Below are positions 6,089-8,070 of a DNA stretch of 8,070 nucleotides, piece by piece; within the stretch, counting starts at the first letter, position 1; each line of letters opens with the position of its first letter. The DNA is from Burkholderiales bacterium. Lineage in GTDB: Bacteria > Pseudomonadota > Gammaproteobacteria > Burkholderiales > Burkholderiaceae_C. The DNA lies in the NCBI GenBank assembly GCA_005786815.1, contig SYDB01000136.1, positions 1-8,070 of the forward strand, given 5' to 3'. The notes under the pieces are model-generated. The model worked only from the letters and a program-made list of their open reading frames with translations, did no database searches and was not told where the DNA came from. The translations under genes were made by a program, and so were the position numbers.

Positions 6089-7231
6089 TTATTTCTTAGA
6101 CAGCGCAGGCAAAGTAGACACGACAGATTGGCGACCGTTTTTCACCTCGACTAAGAAACTCTCACGGTCTAAGTCGCCTTTTTCATCAAAAGACACATCC
6201 ATGATCACGCCAGGATGTTTCTTAGCGCTGATTTGTATGCCGCGGAGCGCGTCTGCGACTGCTTTACGATCGATTTTTCCGGCTTTTTCAATCGCGGCCT
6301 TCAACACATAAACGCCGGTATAACCCTTGATACCGTTGTGGTCTGAAATGCTTCCATAGGCTTGGTAGTACTTGGCTTTGAATTTCAACATTTCAGGGAT
6401 GGGAGCATCCACCGTCAATCCCACGTGGGCCACTGCACCATTGGCAGCATCACCCGCTAATTCGATCACTTTTTGGCCAGTCAGCGTGGTCTCACCAATC
6501 ACCGGCTTGGTCCAACCTTGCTTCTTCAACTCACGCAATAGGCGTGCTGACTCTTCTTCGTTGGTATACGCAAAGATCGCATCGGCATTGCTTTGCTTGG
6601 CTTTCAACACAGCGGCTGAAAAATCCACTTGCCCCGCATCTGTTGAAATATCGGCCACGATTTGGGTAGGTCCACCCGTCATGAGTTTGGTCAAAGTGTC
6701 ACGACCGCCTTTACCAAAGTCGTTGTTCACATAAATGACAGCGAGTGTTTTGGCTTTGGTGTTGATGTATTTCACTAACTTTGGAAAGGATGTACTTTGA
6801 CCAAAAGCGGTACGAAATACATAAGGATTGCCTTGCTGAGTAATCGCGGCGGCTTCGCCACCCGTAAAGTTAGGAACTTCGCCACGCTTGCTCTCAGCCA
6901 TAGACACCATGATGGAACCTGAATAGACAGGGCCAAAAATAGCCAATACGCCGTCATCGACTGCTTTTTGCGTCAAACCTTTGGCGACGCCAGGATTGGT
7001 TTGGGTATCGACAGTCGTGCTCTCGATCTTCTTGCCCAAGATGCCACCGTTTTCGTTGATTTCTTTGACCGCCAACTCGACACCGTTTTTAAACAAAGTG
7101 CCAGCCGTTGTGCCTGGGCCTGAAAGCTCAACGATGTTGGCGATCTTGATGGTTTGCTGGGCTTGCGCCAATCCAGCTAATGCCAATATGGTTGCAGCCG
7201 CAACGACTTTCAATGTGGAACGTTTTTTCAT
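6089..7231 (-). CDS. Periplasmic solute-binding protein of the Leu/Ile/Val (HAAT) type
   Basis: A 380-residue secreted binding protein, Periplasmic-binding-protein-6 type, which captures the ligand for LivHMGF. The N-terminus is a clear Sec signal peptide: M-K-K-R, a hydrophobic core at about 8-21, and an A-Q-A cleavage site at 22-24, giving a mature start near Gln25. The mature part opens with I-K-I-A-N-I-V-E-L-S-G-P-G, then N-G-V-E-L-A-V-K-E-I-N-E-N-G-G-I, A-I-F-G-P-V-Y-S-G-S and N-N-D-F-G-K-G-G, the usual two-lobe pattern. There is no Cys anywhere, so the disulfide of E. coli LivJ/LivK is absent. The start is secure: AGGAG (7244-7240) lies 8 nt upstream. It heads the transporter block. Family members bind branched-chain amino acids, amides, or aromatic and hydroaromatic acids; the neighbouring AroQ/AroE-like genes favour a ring acid, by inference. 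Confidence 0.94.
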   Translation of the reverse strand: MKKRSTLKVVAAATILALAGLAQAQQTIKIANIVELSGPGTTAGTLFKNGVELAVKEINENGGILGKKIESTTVDTQTNPGVAKGLTQKAVDDGVLAIFGPVYSGSIMVSMAESKRGEVPNFTGGEAAAITQQGNPYVFRTAFGQSTSFPKLVKYINTKAKTLAVIYVNNDFGKGGRDTLTKLMTGGPTQIVADISTDAGQVDFSAAVLKAKQSNADAIFAYTNEEESARLLRELKKQGWTKPVIGETTLTGQKVIELAGDAANGAVAHVGLTVDAPIPEMLKFKAKYYQAYGSISDHNGIKGYTGVYVLKAAIEKAGKIDRKAVADALRGIQISAKKHPGVIMDVSFDEKGDLDRESFLVEVKNGRQSVVSTLPALSKK

Positions 7232-7239
7232 GTGTCTAT

Positions 7240-7244
7240 CTCCT
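7240..7244 (-). promoter_or_regulatory. Strong ribosome binding site of the solute-binding protein gene
   Basis: TAGGAG, with core AGGAG on the minus strand, lies 8 nt before the ATG at 7231-7229. It is the best Shine-Dalgarno in the window and fixes the start, consistent with high expression of the periplasmic component. Confidence 0.8.
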
Positions 7245-7298
7245 AAAAGAGTGGTTGGAATAGCGCCTTTTTAAATGCGCCCTGGGTTAAAAAATAAC

Positions 7299-7327
7299 AA
7301 CTATAACTATAAGTACTAATTACTAAT
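7299..7327. repeat. Two adjacent short tandem duplications at the end of the MocA-family gene
   Basis: AACTAT is duplicated at 7299-7304 and 7305-7310, and TACTAAT at 7314-7320 and 7321-7327. The second pair spans the TAG stop (7318-7316) of the oxidoreductase gene. The tract is almost pure A/T with scattered C and lies in the 84-nt gap before the binding-protein gene. Replication slippage is the simple explanation. Confidence 0.55.
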
Positions 7328-8070
7328 CAATTGAACAGCACGCCCACTAGCAGCAGATTCGCGCACAGCCAAAGCGGCCTCCAACGCACGCAAACCGTCT
7401 AAGGCAGAGCAAACAGGTTTTTCTTTGCCAGCGATAACTGCCAAGAAGTTATTCAGTTGCGCTTCATACGGTGAATAGCGCATCGGATCAGTCCGCGTTA
7501 CGCTGATCGGCTTTTCCCAATGGCGTTGGTCTTTATAACTCCACACTTCCAATTTGGGCAAAGTCAATGAGCCATGGGTCCCAGAGAAAAAGTGGGAGTT
7601 GATATCTTGTTGCGGAAATCTATCGGTTTCTCTTGCAGATAAATCGTAATTCCAAGGCGATACCGTCGTATCTGACACGGTAACCGTTCCAAGTGCGCCA
7701 TTGACAAAGCGCATCATCACCACAGCGGTGTCTTCAACTTCATGTCCACGAATGGCGTTAGACGTCATGGCTTGCAGACTAGCGATGTCTCCATACAAAA
7801 CTCGCATCAAATCAATATCGTGGATCAGATTGATAAGCACAGGACCGCCACCCGATTGACGACGCCATGCTGCTTTGAAATAGTCGTCGTCTTTGAACCC
7901 AGTGCACATAGCTGTGACGCTGACGGGTTGCCCAAGCACGCCGGAATCCATGATGGACTTGGCTTGCCGCATGATGGGGTTATGTCGGCGATGGTGTCCC
8001 ACCAATGCTGGCAAACCTTTAGCCAGCGCCACCTCATAAATGCTGCGGGCATTTGCCAGCGTATCGGCAA
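7316..8070 (-). CDS. Gfo/Idh/MocA family oxidoreductase, 5' part missing (runs off the right edge)
   Basis: The visible 250 codons are open to the window edge. The internal GTG at 8032 is not the real start, because the frame continues upstream with family-like residues (A-D-T-L-A-N-A-R-S-I-Y-E-V). The N-terminal Rossmann fold and E-K-P motif, probably about 100 residues, are outside. Visible, counted from the first full codon: V-G-H-H-R-R-H-N-P (23-31), then the substrate-domain motif G-G-G-P-V-L-I-N-L-I-H-D-I-D (73-86) with probable catalytic His83 and Asp86, and a C-terminal G-L-R-A-L-E-A-A-L-A (225-234) helix typical of the family. These cytosolic NAD(P) enzymes oxidise or reduce sugars, inositols and related ring alcohols. 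The gene lies 84 nt upstream of the binding-protein gene on the same strand. A role on the imported compound is plausible but unproven; the exact substrate class cannot be read. Confidence 0.9.
   Translation of the reverse strand, partial: ADTLANARSIYEVALAKGLPALVGHHRRHNPIMRQAKSIMDSGVLGQPVSVTAMCTGFKDDDYFKAAWRRQSGGGPVLINLIHDIDLMRVLYGDIASLQAMTSNAIRGHEVEDTAVVMMRFVNGALGTVTVSDTTVSPWNYDLSARETDRFPQQDINSHFFSGTHGSLTLPKLEVWSYKDQRHWEKPISVTRTDPMRYSPYEAQLNNFLAVIAGKEKPVCSALDGLRALEAALAVRESAASGRAVQLISN

Noticed and set aside
7263..7281. GCGC...GCGC hairpin with direct repeat GCGCC upstream of the binding-protein gene
   Set aside because: The stem is only 4 bp of a self-complementary word with a 10-nt loop; nothing else supports a structured leader.
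7300..7330. Promoter for the binding-protein gene, TTGATT with TATAGT on the minus strand
   Set aside because: The two possible spacings are 13 and 19 nt, neither close to 17, and the A/T-rich repeats make chance matches likely.
8030..8032. GTG as the start of the MocA-family oxidoreductase
   Set aside because: The frame stays open upstream to the edge, and starting here would remove the whole cofactor-binding domain.
7825..8070. A second minus-strand frame open to the right edge
   Set aside because: It overlaps the MocA-family frame, which continues to the edge with family-like residues; the alternative translation resembles no protein.

Overview
The window suggests a betaproteobacterium, most likely of the order Burkholderiales. 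This rests on the end of a group 1 sigma factor ([11 protein letters not shown]...) beside a liv-type transport operon with proteobacterial signatures. Base composition looks close to half G+C by eye; it was not computed. The genus cannot be fixed.

Layout. Positions 1-128 (+) are the last 41 codons of rpoD, followed by a strong intrinsic terminator at 151-185. Everything else lies on the minus strand and converges on rpoD. In transcription order (right to left) it reads: a Gfo/Idh/MocA oxidoreductase cut by the right edge; a periplasmic Leu/Ile/Val-type (HAAT family) solute-binding protein; permeases LivH and LivM; ATPases LivG and LivF; a type II 3-dehydroquinate dehydratase homologue (AroQ-like); a shikimate dehydrogenase homologue (AroE-like); and an aldo/keto reductase. 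The liv block is very tight, with two ATGA overlaps and a 1-nt gap. Gaps of 84-97 nt separate the oxidoreductase, the liv block, the aroQ-aroE pair and the reductase.

The likely theme is uptake and oxidation of a small ring acid or cyclitol-like compound. A complete five-component importer is followed by two enzymes of the quinate/shikimate type, and the set is flanked by two further NAD(P)-dependent oxidoreductases. The AroE-like protein is not a normal biosynthetic AroE. It has an Asp at the end of the second Rossmann strand, which suggests NAD. The residues that hold the shikimate carboxylate in E. coli AroE are changed, while the catalytic Lys/Asp pair is kept. The AroQ-like protein keeps every active-site residue checked but has a reworked N-terminal loop. 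I infer a catabolic pathway for quinate, shikimate or a structural relative; the exact substrate is open.

Regulatory structure: an intrinsic-terminator-like hairpin lies between livF and aroQ (2647-2683, minus), where it could act as an attenuator. A second terminator-like hairpin, facing the plus strand and therefore antisense to all neighbouring genes, lies between the AroE-like gene and the aldo/keto reductase (1324-1345). I see no tRNA, rRNA, CRISPR array, insertion sequence or broken gene. No intergenic stretch exceeds 300 bases; the longest is 129-258.
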